NCBI RefSeq assembly: GCF_004353185.1
Contig: NZ_SMUS01000032.1
Coordinates: 1 to 50,037 of the forward strand
Reading direction: 5' to 3'
From: Clostridium cuniculi
GTDB taxonomy: Bacteria; Bacillota; Clostridia; Clostridiales; Clostridiaceae
DNA length: 50,037 nt
Part shown: in pieces, positions 1 through 6,602 of the stretch
How the letters are laid out: every line of letters begins with the position of its first letter
How positions within the stretch are numbered: the first letter of the stretch is position 1
Made by a program: the position numbers and the translations under genes
The notes under the pieces: generated by a model
Database searches by the model: none
What the model was told of the DNA's origin: nothing
What the model saw: only the letters and a program-made list of their open reading frames with translations

Positions 1-122
1 TTTTTACAATAGTAAAAGACTGCATTCAGCTCTTGATTATAATACTCCTAATGAGGTAGAATTTAAGGCTTTGAATGCAGCTTAAGTAAGTTCGAATTTT
101 TGTGTCCAAGATATTGACACAA
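1..122 (+). mobile_element. Right end of an IS3-family insertion sequence
   Basis: The window opens inside an insertion sequence. The last 27 codons of an IS3-type OrfB transposase end at 85. They are followed by a short noncoding tail whose outer part contains GTGTCCAAGATATTGACACA. IS3-family elements end in CA, so the tip is probably at 120-122. The left end is outside the window. The terminal repeat cannot be verified without it. Confidence 0.6.
2..85 (+). CDS. IS3-family transposase OrfB, C-terminal end (partial)
   Basis: Only the C-terminus is present, continuing from beyond the left edge. The reading frame starting at base 2 contains FYNSKRLHSALDYNTP, the typical ending of IS3/IS150-group DDE transposases (the Y-N-x-x-R-x-H-S-A-L-x-Y-x-T-P signature of the rve core). 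It ends in a TAA at 83-85. The function would be cutting and joining of the element ends. It is 5' truncated by the window, so I cannot say whether the gene is intact. Confidence 0.75.
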   Translation, partial: FYNSKRLHSALDYNTPNEVEFKALNAA

Positions 123-398
123 ATCCATTATCCCTCTTTCCGCACCATATAGGGAACGACAGGTGTGATTTGCTAAGTTGAAACCGAAAAAAGTTGAAAA
201 AAATTTTTAACAAAACAAAAACAGCCCGATAATGTGTAATTACACAAACAGACTGTTTTATAAATTCTATTGATATGAATTTTTAATTCTTGTAAAGGGT
301 GTAATGATTGTAATAGTGGACTGAAATATTTATTCAGTTGAGAACGGCAGAACGTTCTTCCGTATGCAATCATGGTATAGCCCCCTTTAACCAGAGCT

Positions 399-491
399 AT
401 GCCTTATTTACTCCTAAGAAAAAAGGACAGTTCTGGTTATATCCAAAACCGTCCCGTTATTTTTCAAGACGCACAAAAGTGTATTATCTAG
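399..491 (+). CDS. Possible 30-residue leader peptide
   Basis: A 30-codon frame (starts MPYLLLRKKDSSGY, ends DAQKCII) begins at ATG 399. It ends with TAG inside the descending arm of a plus-strand terminator at 447-505. A short frame overlapping an intrinsic terminator is the layout of translation-controlled attenuators on resistance genes. No gene follows on the plus strand: delta is on the other strand. There is no strong ribosome binding site. I treat it as a candidate orphan leader only. Confidence 0.25.
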   Translation: MPYLLLRKKDSSGYIQNRPVIFQDAQKCII

Positions 492-505
492 GAACGGTTT
501 TTTTT
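447..505 (+). terminator. Plus-strand intrinsic terminator or attenuator
   Basis: AACCGTCC at 447-454 pairs imperfectly with GGAACGGTT at 491-499 and is followed by a run of eight T's. The loop is long (about 36 bases). It reads toward the 3' end of the oppositely oriented delta gene. Confidence 0.45.
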
Positions 506-537
506 ATTTACCGCACACGATAACAGCTTTTGAATTA

Positions 538-1374
538 TTACTGCATACTATATGCAAGCATTTCAAAAAATACGTTCTCATACATAGATAAAACTTTTTT
601 GTCATAGCCTTTGTGTTCTGTAATGCCGTTTTTAGACCAGGTACTTACTTTATTACTTCGCTTGATAATATTTTGGAAAACCAAGTTATCTTCTTTATGT
701 TGCTTGTACAGTTCTTCCAGGTTTGATTTTATCGTTGTGCTGTCCGTATCAACTAAATAAGGAACAAAACCGATCATATCTAGTCCAGGGTTAAACTGTT
801 CTTGTAAATCAATCAAATAGGAAATATAGTTTTGAATGTTGTTTGTACTTTCTTCTTCTGCTTGTAAAGGGATCATGACGTAATCACTTGCCACGATTGC
901 ATTATTTGTATAAACGCTTGGCGTTGGTACAGTATCAATAATAATGAGATCATAGTCACTTTTTAAAGGTGCTAAAAGAGTAGCAAGCAATCTACTTTCA
1001 TTTTCAAAAGTCCATGAGCGAGTTAATTTTGGCAGTAACATCAAATCAAACGTGCCAGGGATCAAGTCTAAATTATCAGTCAAATGAACAATAGAAGAAG
1101 CCAAGTTTCCATTTTTCAGTCCTTCATAAAAATTAACACGTGGCAATTCTACCTTAAATGTTTTTGCTAAGTCTTTTGTCAATGTTGCTTGTAAGTCCTT
1201 ATCGATCATTAAAACTTTTAAATTAAATTTGTCTGTCAAGTAAGCAAACATAGTCGATAATTTTGACTTTCCAACACCACCTTTAAAATAATTGTTTAAG
1301 ATAACAATCGCTTCATTTTTACTGTTTAAAATACGTCTTAATTCTTCAAGTATTTTGAGTTCTTCCTTCTCCAT
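538..1374 (-). CDS. ParA-type partition ATPase, delta protein of Inc18/pSM19035 plasmids
   Basis: This is a deviant-Walker-A ATPase that works with the ribbon-helix-helix protein omega to segregate plasmid DNA. The P-loop FKGGVGKSK is clear, followed by the DKDLQAT motif and the LIIIDTVPTP Walker B region. I choose ATG 1374 rather than the upstream in-frame ATG at 1416, because the promoter -10 (TACAAT, 1407-1412) overlaps the first codons of the longer frame. That gives 278 residues, close to the roughly 284 of pSM19035 delta. The last residues (AYSMQ) differ from the usual ERIIQ-type ending, suggesting that a recombination junction replaced the tail. On a chromosomal ICE it may stabilise the element or be a passenger. 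Confidence 0.9.
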   Translation of the reverse strand: MEKEELKILEELRRILNSKNEAIVILNNYFKGGVGKSKLSTMFAYLTDKFNLKVLMIDKDLQATLTKDLAKTFKVELPRVNFYEGLKNGNLASSIVHLTDNLDLIPGTFDLMLLPKLTRSWTFENESRLLATLLAPLKSDYDLIIIDTVPTPSVYTNNAIVASDYVMIPLQAEEESTNNIQNYISYLIDLQEQFNPGLDMIGFVPYLVDTDSTTIKSNLEELYKQHKEDNLVFQNIIKRSNKVSTWSKNGITEHKGYDKKVLSMYENVFFEMLAYSMQ

Positions 1375-1406
1375 AACTACGCCCCATTCTTTTTTTGTAT
1401 AGTAAT

Positions 1407-1435
1407 ATTGTATCATTAGGAATCACAAATCACAA
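1407..1435 (-). promoter_or_regulatory. Promoter of the delta gene
   Basis: On the minus strand, TTGTGA (1430-1435) and TACAAT (1407-1412) are separated by 17 bases. The -35 box lies inside the omega heptad array, so bound omega would block RNA polymerase. This matches the known repressed delta promoter of pSM19035. Confidence 0.7.
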
Positions 1436-1483
1436 GTGATTTGTGATTAATCACTTGTGATTTGTGATAAGTGATTTGTGATT
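1421..1483. promoter_or_regulatory. Omega repressor operator: nine contiguous heptads
   Basis: Exactly 63 bases divide into nine unspaced 7-mers of the WATCACW type in both orientations: AATCACA, AATCACA, AGTGATT, TGTGATT, AATCACT, TGTGATT, TGTGATA, AGTGATT, TGTGATT. From memory, nine heptads is the number reported for the pSM19035 delta promoter. The array also serves as the centromere-like parS site for omega/delta partition. Confidence 0.85.
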
Positions 1484-1490
1484 AATATAT

Positions 1491-1514
1491 AAAAGCCCTC
1501 TTTAAAGGGCTTTT
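1491..1514. terminator. Bidirectional hairpin terminator
   Basis: AAAAGCCC (1491-1498) and GGGCTTTT (1507-1514) form a perfect stem with an A/T-rich loop and T's on both sides. It lies just downstream of the topoisomerase remnant on the minus strand and upstream of the omega operator. Confidence 0.6.
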
Positions 1515-1518
1515 ATGC

Positions 1519-1776
1519 TTATTTTGAAAAAGAGATAAAATCAATATATCCCTTTTCTCCGATTTTTACAACGGCATTGTAGGACTTTCTATCTTTCGTT
1601 TTGATTCCTTTTACCAGGGTTTCTTTTCCCTCTAGTAATTCTTTTACATTTGTTTTGGTGAGTTTTTTCTTTCTAAAATGTTCAGCTAAAGTGAAGGTAC
1701 ATTCAGGATAATTTGAACAACCATAAAACGATTTTTTTAATACAATATTGTTGCCACACTTAGGACATTTTCCTAC
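1519..1776 (-). pseudogene. C-terminal fragment of a plasmid type IA DNA topoisomerase
   Basis: The minus-strand frame ending at TAA 1519-1521 encodes about 85 residues. It begins at a breakpoint next to the erm(B) downstream hairpin. It has a CPKC pair and a second C-x5-C pair (CSNYPEC), which form the zinc-ribbon found at the C-terminus of type IA topoisomerases. It continues through a typical KTNVKELLEGK stretch to the natural stop. The catalytic tyrosine domain is absent, so this is a remnant of the topoisomerase gene carried by Inc18 plasmids such as pAMbeta1/pSM19035. It has no start codon of its own. Confidence 0.75.
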
Positions 1777-1780
1777 AAGG

Positions 1781-1847
1781 GGTCCCGAGCGCTTAGTGGG
1801 AATTTGTACCCCTTATCGATACAAATTCCCCGTAGGCGCTAGGGACC
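1781..1847. terminator. Long hairpin downstream of erm(B)
   Basis: GGTCCC (1781-1786) pairs with GGGACC (1842-1847). Further paired blocks follow inward (AGCGC with GCGCT, and GGGAATTTGTA with TACAAATTCCC). It overlaps the end of the small ORF behind erm(B). The topoisomerase fragment begins right beside it, so it also marks a recombination boundary. Confidence 0.6.
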
Positions 1848-1944
1848 TCTTTAGCTCCTTGGAAGCTGTCAGTAGTATACCTAATAATTTATCTACATTC
1901 CCTTTAGTAACGTGTAACTTTCCAAATTTACAAAAGCGACTCAT
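1813..1944 (-). CDS. Small ORF co-transcribed behind erm(B)
   Basis: A 43-residue protein starts MSRFCKFGKLHVTKGN. Its ribosome binding site (GGGAGGAAA) is formed by the last codons of erm(B), and the ATG follows the erm(B) stop by a few bases, so it should be translationally coupled. I know this ORF as the short hypothetical that accompanies erm(B) in Tn917-like and Inc18 contexts. Its last residues are encoded within the long hairpin. No function is known to me. The possible longer start at 2004 lies inside erm(B) in another frame and lacks support. Confidence 0.6.
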   Translation of the reverse strand: MSRFCKFGKLHVTKGNVDKLLGILLTASKELKRSLAPTGNLYR

Positions 1945-1948
1945 AGAA

Positions 1949-2686
1949 TTATTTCCTCCCGTTAAATAATAGATAACTATTAAAAATAGACAATACTTGC
2001 TCATAAGTAACGGTACTTAAATTGTTTACTTTGGCGTGTTTCATTGCTTGATGAAACTGATTTTTAGTAAACAGTTGACGATATTCTCGATTGACCCATT
2101 TTGAAACAAAGTACGTATATAGCTTCCAATATTTATCTGGAACATCTGTGGTATGGCGGGTAAGTTTTATTAAGACACTGTTTACTTTTGGTTTAGGATG
2201 AAAGCATTCCGCTGGCAGCTTAAGCAATTGCTGAATCGAGACTTGAGTGTGCAAGAGCAACCCTAGTGTTCGGTGAATATCCAAGGTACGCTTGTAGAAT
2301 CCTTCTTCAACAATCAGATAGATGTCAGACGCATGGCTTTCAAAAACCACTTTTTTAATAATTTGTGTGCTTAAATGGTAAGGAATACTCCCAACAATTT
2401 TATACCTCTGTTTGTTAGGGAATTGAAACTGTAGAATATCTTGGTGAATTAAAGTGACACGAGTATTCAGTTTTAATTTTTCTGACGATAAGTTGAATAG
2501 ATGACTGTCTAATTCAATAGACGTTACCTGTTTACTTATTTTAGCCAGTTTCGTCGTTAAATGCCCTTTACCTGTTCCAATTTCGTAAACGGTATCGGTT
2601 TCTTTTAAATTCAATTGTTTTATTATTTGGTTGAGTACTTTTTCACTCGTTAAAAAGTTTTGAGAATATTTTATATTTTTGTTCAT
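1949..2686 (-). CDS. erm(B): 23S rRNA adenine N6-methyltransferase Erm(B), macrolide-lincosamide-streptogramin B resistance
   Basis: The full-length 245-residue protein dimethylates A2058 of 23S rRNA and thereby blocks macrolide, lincosamide and streptogramin B binding. The SAM-binding motif [11 protein letters not shown] lies near residues 34-44, and the catalytic motif appears in the common GSIPYHLST variant. The sequence matches the Tn917/pAMbeta1-type enzyme as I remember it. The start is ATG 2686 with AAGGAG a few bases upstream. The leader region is only about 45 bases before it runs into a truncated kinase gene, and I see no leader peptide, so expression is probably constitutive. It sits in a plasmid-derived block next to zeta, epsilon and omega. 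Confidence 0.97.
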
Positions 2687-2732
2687 GTAATCACTCCTTC
2701 TTAATTACAAATTTTTAGCATCTAATTTAACT

Positions 2733-3152
2733 TCAATTCCTATTATACAAAATTTTAAGATACTGCACTATCAACACACTCTTAAGTTTGCTTCTAAGTC
2801 TTATTTCCATACTCGCTCTTAATACAATATAGTGTACCTCGTAATCTTCTTGGGCAAGAGCTTTCCATGGCTCCAAAAACCATGGCCCGACAATCCCATC
2901 TACAATTACATCATATCCGCCACGAGCATATCGCTTTGCAGCCTCTAAAAAGGCTTCAATGACAACCAGATTTTGCTTGTTGGATTCTGGCAAATGTGGT
3001 GGTATTGCGCCTTTGCTTAAGTAATGAAAAAAGTCATCGGTGTGCATATGCACTGATTTATCCATATCTGATTCCTTTGCGACAATTGACGCAGTTGTTG
3101 TTTTTCCTGTCCCCGGTGAGCCTGTAATCACAATAATTCTTCCTTGATTCAT
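2733..3152 (-). pseudogene. Truncated P-loop phosphotransferase (chloramphenicol-phosphotransferase/zeta-like kinase)
   Basis: A 139-codon frame opens with a clean Walker A, TGSPGTGKTTT, at residues 10-20. It has the internal DVIVDGIVGPWF stretch typical of the CPT-like/AAA_33 small-molecule kinase group. After YIVLRAS the protein changes abruptly to a basic tail (MEIRLRSKLKSVL) that is encoded by the erm(B) upstream DNA. Family members are about 170-190 residues, so the last quarter, with the lid and second nucleotide-binding residues, has been lost by recombination. It is probably inactive. It starts with ATG 3152 behind GAGGGAAAATATAG. The substrate is unknown. Confidence 0.6.
2742..2747 (-). 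promoter_or_regulatory. -10 element of the erm(B) promoter
   Basis: TATAAT on the minus strand lies 56 bases upstream of the erm(B) ATG, inside the 3' end of the preceding truncated kinase frame. A matching -35 at 17 bases is not obvious. The nearest good candidate, TTGATA, is 21 bases upstream. Confidence 0.5.
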
Positions 3153-3203
3153 CTATATTTTCCCTCACAATTTGAATTTATCACTTTGTTCCTGCCTGCT
3201 CAA

Positions 3204-3362
3204 TCATCTTCTTCGCAAACTCGTTTTCCCTGACCCTGGTTGCCCACCAAGTAAAAAAGCGGTTGGCGATTCAACCGCTTTTTTTCCTTGAACCAATTCT
3301 TCTAAATTATCATTTAAGCGATTTTCAAATTGTTTGTCAGTAAAATTGACTATATTTGCCAT
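3204..3362 (-). pseudogene. N-terminal fragment of zeta toxin (UNAG kinase)
   Basis: Fifty-two codons starting [16 protein letters not shown] match the beginning of the zeta toxin of pSM19035. They run through the P-loop [10 protein letters not shown] and then break off (LRRR, stop). Intact zeta has about 287 residues and phosphorylates UDP-N-acetylglucosamine. This fragment lacks the catalytic base and substrate site and should be non-toxic. It starts two bases after the epsilon stop, the native operon spacing. The break is followed directly by DNA belonging to the kinase gene upstream of erm(B). Confidence 0.8.
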
Positions 3363-3363
3363 A

Positions 3364-3636
3364 TTAAGCCACTTTCTCTTTATTCAAAACTTGTTTTGAA
3401 TAGCGATTCATTGACCGCCAATACTCATGAACGGCTTGTAATTCTTCTAAAGAATAATCAAAAAGATTTACACGTTTTGCAAGCTTTAATTGGTTTAATA
3501 AATTGACTTCCAATAATTGAGAGTCATTTTTATTTAATTCATGATTCAAAACATAGTTTAATACTCGATTATAAACGCTTGCCGATAATTCGTTAATGAT
3601 CTCTATTTCAAATGTTTTTTCATAAGTAACTGCCAT
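3364..3636 (-). CDS. Epsilon antitoxin
   Basis: The complete 90-residue protein ([14 protein letters not shown] to NKEKVA) matches epsilon of the omega-epsilon-zeta operon of pSM19035 in length and sequence as I remember it. It is a three-helix bundle protein whose N-terminal helix blocks ATP binding in zeta. Here its partner is reduced to an N-terminal stub, so it is an orphan antitoxin. It could only act on a zeta toxin encoded elsewhere. It lies between omega and the zeta fragment, transcribed from the omega promoter. Confidence 0.88.
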   Translation of the reverse strand: MAVTYEKTFEIEIINELSASVYNRVLNYVLNHELNKNDSQLLEVNLLNQLKLAKRVNLFDYSLEELQAVHEYWRSMNRYSKQVLNKEKVA

Positions 3637-3652
3637 TTCATTTTCACTCCTT

Positions 3653-3868
3653 TTAAAGTTTGTCAGGTAAATATTTCCGAATATATTCTTCTAAGGCTTT
3701 ATCCATAACTTCTTTTACGTTTCCGCCATTCTTTGCTGTTTCGATTTTTATAATATGGTGCAAGTCAGCACGAACACGAACCGTCTTATCCCCCATAATA
3801 TCTTTTTTTGCACTGATTGGTGTATCATTTCGTTTTGCTTTTTGTGCGCCTAAATTTCCCACAACCAC
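3653..3868 (-). CDS. Omega transcriptional repressor and partition protein
   Basis: This 71-residue ribbon-helix-helix protein (KTVRVRADLHHIIKIETAKN is the DNA-binding beta strand and first helix) is nearly identical to pSM19035 omega. It binds unspaced WATCACW heptads at its own promoter and the delta promoter, and works with ParA delta in segregation. The start is a GTG at 3868 behind a GAAGTGA-type site, giving the standard length. Its upstream operator is shorter than the plasmid prototype (four heptads), so autoregulation may be weaker here. Confidence 0.92.
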   Translation of the reverse strand: MVVGNLGAQKAKRNDTPISAKKDIMGDKTVRVRADLHHIIKIETAKNGGNVKEVMDKALEEYIRKYLPDKL

Positions 3869-3896
3869 TCACTTCTTTCTATTTCTTCTTACTCTT

Positions 3897-3938
3897 ATTT
3901 TATCATCAACAATCACAAATCACAAGTGATTTGTGATT
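3897..3938 (-). promoter_or_regulatory. Omega promoter with a shortened four-heptad operator
   Basis: On the minus strand TTGTGA (3920-3925) and TAAAAT (3897-3902) are 17 bases apart. Four contiguous heptads occupy 3911-3938 (AATCACA, AATCACA, AGTGATT, TGTGATT) and then the pattern stops. From memory the plasmid version has seven. The end of the array probably marks the junction between plasmid-derived and ICE DNA. Confidence 0.75.
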
Positions 3939-4033
3939 CTATTCTTTTTCGTTTTCTAATTGAATGATTCGCTCAATTTTAACACATTCTAAATATACAG
4001 CATGAAGTATAAACTCATGCTAGGTGATTTAAA

Positions 4034-4393
4034 ATGAGAAAAGCAAAAGAAACACAAACTTTTGATTTCAGACCTTTAGGACTGGCAATCAGAGAAGCCC
4101 GTGAGAGAGCAGGGCTTTCTCGTAATGATTTAGGCGATAAAGTGTTCTATGGAGAACGCCATATCGCAGATATTGAAAATGTTGGTTCACACCCTAGTTT
4201 TCAATTATTCCATGATTTAGTTACCATGTTCAATATATCGGTCGATGAATATTTCTATCCAGCAGAGAACGTCGTAAAAAGTACAGCTCGCCGTCAGATA
4301 GAAACCTCTCTTGATTTATTGAGTGATAACGAATTAAAAATCATTCAAGGTACGATTGACGGTATCTTGAACAGCAGGGAGAGCAAGAAGTAA
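4034..4393 (+). CDS. XRE-family regulator in the Tn916 Orf9 position
   Basis: This 119-residue protein has a Cro/CI helix-turn-helix at about residues 15-70 (LAIREARERAGLSRNDLG and the YGERHIADIEN turn). A short helical tail follows. It is transcribed opposite to the conjugation genes, as Orf9 is in Tn916, where that protein is thought to restrain transcription of the transfer and excision operon. The start codon follows TAGGTGATTTAAA. It is the first backbone gene right of the plasmid-derived insertion. Confidence 0.75.
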   Translation: MRKAKETQTFDFRPLGLAIREARERAGLSRNDLGDKVFYGERHIADIENVGSHPSFQLFHDLVTMFNISVDEYFYPAENVVKSTARRQIETSLDLLSDNELKIIQGTIDGILNSRESKK

Positions 4394-4500
4394 TCAGCTT
4401 CTTGTTTTCCCTTTTTGCTATTCTGCATTATCTATTTGCTGATCTGCTCCGCAGGTAACAAATAAGAGCCAACAATCTATAAGTCATAATAACCTACAAA

Positions 4501-4689
4501 TTATCGGCTCTGCGTCTTTGCGTCTGGCTCTTTGATAATAGTTACTTTTCCATGCTTTATATTGATTAAAGTTTCCGTTTTGCACTTCGGACAGAACAAA
4601 GGAAAATTTATCAGTTCTGTATCTTCTCGCACTTTAGTTCGTGTCTTATTATTGCAAATAGGACATAATACCCATAATTGCTTATCCAT
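4501..4689 (-). CDS. Cysteine-rich KTR-domain protein
   Basis: A 62-residue protein with two CxxC pairs at residues 9-12 and 33-36 (CPIC, CPKC) forms a small zinc ribbon. A KTR motif follows the first pair (NNKTRTKV). This family is common on clostridial conjugative elements and has no assigned function. AGGGGGGGCT precedes the ATG. It is the last gene of a minus-strand group that includes a gene fragment, another zinc ribbon and an ABC transporter. Confidence 0.7.
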   Translation of the reverse strand: MDKQLWVLCPICNNKTRTKVREDTELINFPLFCPKCKTETLINIKHGKVTIIKEPDAKTQSR

Positions 4690-4698
4690 AGCCCCCCC

Positions 4699-4872
4699 TT
4701 ATTCTTTTAAGAAATTTAATTTTTGCTTTTTCGTAGTGATATAAACATATTTTTTCGGCGTAAAATGTCTATTTCCAAAATACCTTTTGAAATTTGCTTG
4801 CATCTCTGGGTATGTACTATTCATAAATTCTTCAATATCCGCTCGGACGTTAGCAAACAATAAACCCTCAGT
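4699..4872 (-). pseudogene. C-terminal gene fragment, unrecognised
   Basis: An open minus-strand frame of about 57 codons (GLLFANVRADIEEFMNS to QKLNFLKE) ends at TAA 4699-4701. It is interrupted upstream by an in-frame TAG, and no start with a ribosome binding site is seen. Composition and placement directly before the KTR gene suggest the 3' remnant of a larger ICE gene. I do not recognise the family. Confidence 0.35.
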
Positions 4873-4893
4873 CTATATGCAGATTTTAATCAT

Positions 4894-5085
4894 TTATTTT
4901 ATTGATTTAAAATTTTCAATATATAAGGAAACTTCGCCACATTTTGGACAAACTGCAACTTTAGGTTTTTCTACCGTAGTTCCAAAAACGCCTTTAGTAG
5001 TTATTCTAATACCATATCCCTGCATATCAACTTTAACATCTAAATTTTCGACCATTTCTTCATGACATCTAAGACATTTTCTCAT
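4894..5085 (-). CDS. Small zinc-ribbon protein
   Basis: A 63-residue protein has CLRC at residues 4-7 and CPKC at 46-49. The central region is rich in beta strands (DVKVDMQGYGIRITT). The four cysteines probably bind zinc. Similar proteins are often annotated as nucleic-acid-binding zinc ribbons beside ABC-2 transporters in clostridia, but no function is established. It lies 12 bases after the permease stop and is probably in the same transcript. Confidence 0.6.
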   Translation of the reverse strand: MRKCLRCHEEMVENLDVKVDMQGYGIRITTKGVFGTTVEKPKVAVCPKCGEVSLYIENFKSIK

Positions 5086-5097
5086 AACAATACCTCA

Positions 5098-5742
5098 CTA
5101 ATTGTATTTTCTAGTAAAAAATGCTTTTGATAGAAGATAAGAACTGAAAGCAAGAGCTATAACTATTATAAAAGCTATGCCGATACTCAATTCAAAATTA
5201 TCGACTACAAACCATAAAATAGAATTGTTAGTCACATTTGTCCAAACTGCCAATACAACAAGAATAATCACTAGAGTAAACATAACCGCAAAACCTGCAT
5301 TAACTCCAAGTGAATAATTTGAAGGCAATACAAATGACAAAAATACTAAGGTTACGGCAAAAGAAGCACAAGCAATAAACATATAATAACCAAATGCAAA
5401 TTGAGGGAATATAAAATATGTTATGGTATTAACAAGCAAAGCTACCCCAAAGCCAATACAAGTCATAATCAAAGCAACTATATATCTGCTTTTTACAATC
5501 GTAGTTTTTGAAACGGGTAGTGCAACAACATATTTCCCCCATTTCCATTGTTCGTCGCAAGTCGTTAAGGAAATTATCATTGTCATTATTTCAACTGGAA
5601 TTAACAATAAACTAATGTAAATAGCTCCTGTCCCTTTTAAAAATAACATCAAAGCTACTATAATGAATATATCCATAATAATTCTAGTAATTCCATATTT
5701 TTTCTGAATTACTAATAAATCTTTCATCAATAAGCCTTTCAT
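5098..5742 (-). CDS. ABC-2 type transporter permease
   Basis: A 214-residue protein begins MKGLLMKDLLVIQKKYG and has about six hydrophobic segments, in the ABC2_membrane_5 style. Its start overlaps the ATPase stop by four bases (ATGA), so the two should form one exporter. Such GntR-ATPase-permease sets resemble the B. subtilis ytr cluster. These are linked to cell-envelope antibiotics or unknown lipophilic substrates. The substrate here is unknown. Confidence 0.75.
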   Translation of the reverse strand: MKGLLMKDLLVIQKKYGITRIIMDIFIIVALMLFLKGTGAIYISLLLIPVEIMTMIISLTTCDEQWKWGKYVVALPVSKTTIVKSRYIVALIMTCIGFGVALLVNTITYFIFPQFAFGYYMFIACASFAVTLVFLSFVLPSNYSLGVNAGFAVMFTLVIILVVLAVWTNVTNNSILWFVVDNFELSIGIAFIIVIALAFSSYLLSKAFFTRKYN

Positions 5743-6602
5743 TGTAATTCCCCCTTTACGTAAAACAACATAATATTTTCAATAGTAGCAGGTTCTACAA
5801 GTGCTTTTGGAAAATCTTTTGCAATCTTGTTTCTATCACGAACAAGAACCTTATATTGATAATCTTCTTTTTGATAGGAAATAATTTCTGTCTTATCTAG
5901 CGTATCAAAGACACTTGCTCCACAACTTACAACACCATAGTTATCAATTAAGTCGTCTTTTAATGAGCAGAAAACTAACCGTCCTTTATGAATAAAAGTA
6001 ATATAATCTGCTATTTTTTCTAAATCACTTGTAATATGTGATGAAAACAAAATAGAGTAATTTTCATCTTGCACAAAATCAATCAGTATATCAAGAATAT
6101 CATCTCGAATAATAGGGTCCAATCCACTTGTTGCTTCATCTAATATAAGTAATTCTGCTTTATGTGAAAGAGCAACAGCGAATGCAAGTTTTACTTTCAT
6201 TCCTTTAGAAAAATCTTTAATTTTCTTCTTTGCTGGTAATTCGAACTGTTTCAAATAATTACGAAATGCTATACTGTCCCAATTGGTATATATTCCCGAC
6301 ATATATTTTTCAATTTCTTTTGGTGTAAAAATATCTGGAAAGTGGTTTTCGTCAAATACAATTCCGATTTTATCTTTTATTTCACATTCATCAATTATGT
6401 GGTCTTTTCCAAAAATCAAAATGTTTCCACTGTTTTTCTTAATTTCGTTCAAAATACAATTTACTGTGGTCGATTTTCCAGCTCCATTTTCGCCAATAAG
6501 CCCCATAATTACACCTCTAGGAATGGAAAAACTTAAGTCATTTAATACAAAATCGCCATAATCTTTTGTAAGGTTTTTAACTTCTAAAATATTTTCAGCC
6601 AT
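5739..6602 (-). CDS. ABC transporter ATP-binding protein
   Basis: This 287-residue ATPase has Walker A GENGAGKST (residues 37-45), a signature FSKGMK near 131-136, Walker B LLILDEATSGLD (151-162) and the switch histidine in SSHITSDL near 189. The C-terminal ~80 residues are the variable tail found in ABC-2 exporters. The ATG follows the GntR stop without a gap, and the gene overlaps the permease. It would power export by the adjacent permease. Confidence 0.85.
   Translation of the reverse strand: MAENILEVKNLTKDYGDFVLNDLSFSIPRGVIMGLIGENGAGKSTTVNCILNEIKKNSGNILIFGKDHIIDECEIKDKIGIVFDENHFPDIFTPKEIEKYMSGIYTNWDSIAFRNYLKQFELPAKKKIKDFSKGMKVKLAFAVALSHKAELLILDEATSGLDPIIRDDILDILIDFVQDENYSILFSSHITSDLEKIADYITFIHKGRLVFCSLKDDLIDNYGVVSCGASVFDTLDKTEIISYQKEDYQYKVLVRDRNKIAKDFPKALVEPATIENIMLFYVKGELQ

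Larger units (their letters stand above)
121..537. other. Noncoding stretch with nested inverted repeats and two hairpins
   Basis: No convincing gene larger than 30 codons is seen. The stretch contains an imperfect hairpin at about 217-260 with an inner palindrome TGTGTAATTACACA at 233-246. It also has interleaved inverted repeats (374-381 with 396-403, and 389-395 with 432-438). A plus-strand hairpin followed by eight T's lies at 447-505. It lies between the IS end and the plasmid-derived delta gene, and is probably Tn916-type backbone or accessory DNA. Confidence 0.5.

Noticed and set aside
173..373. A 66-codon minus-strand frame at the left edge
   Set aside because: It runs through the hairpin at 217-260, has no ribosome binding site and shows no domain.
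1421..1483. CRISPR-like or iteron array suspected from repeated 7-mers
   Set aside because: The repeats are unspaced heptads in both orientations matching omega operators, with omega itself encoded nearby.
1748..1969. Plus-strand frame across the erm(B) downstream hairpin
   Set aside because: It is antisense to the erm(B) companion ORF and the topoisomerase remnant, and arises from the inverted repeats.
4787..5065. Plus-strand frame opposite the zinc-ribbon gene
   Set aside because: It is antisense to the 63-residue zinc-ribbon protein and has no ribosome binding site.
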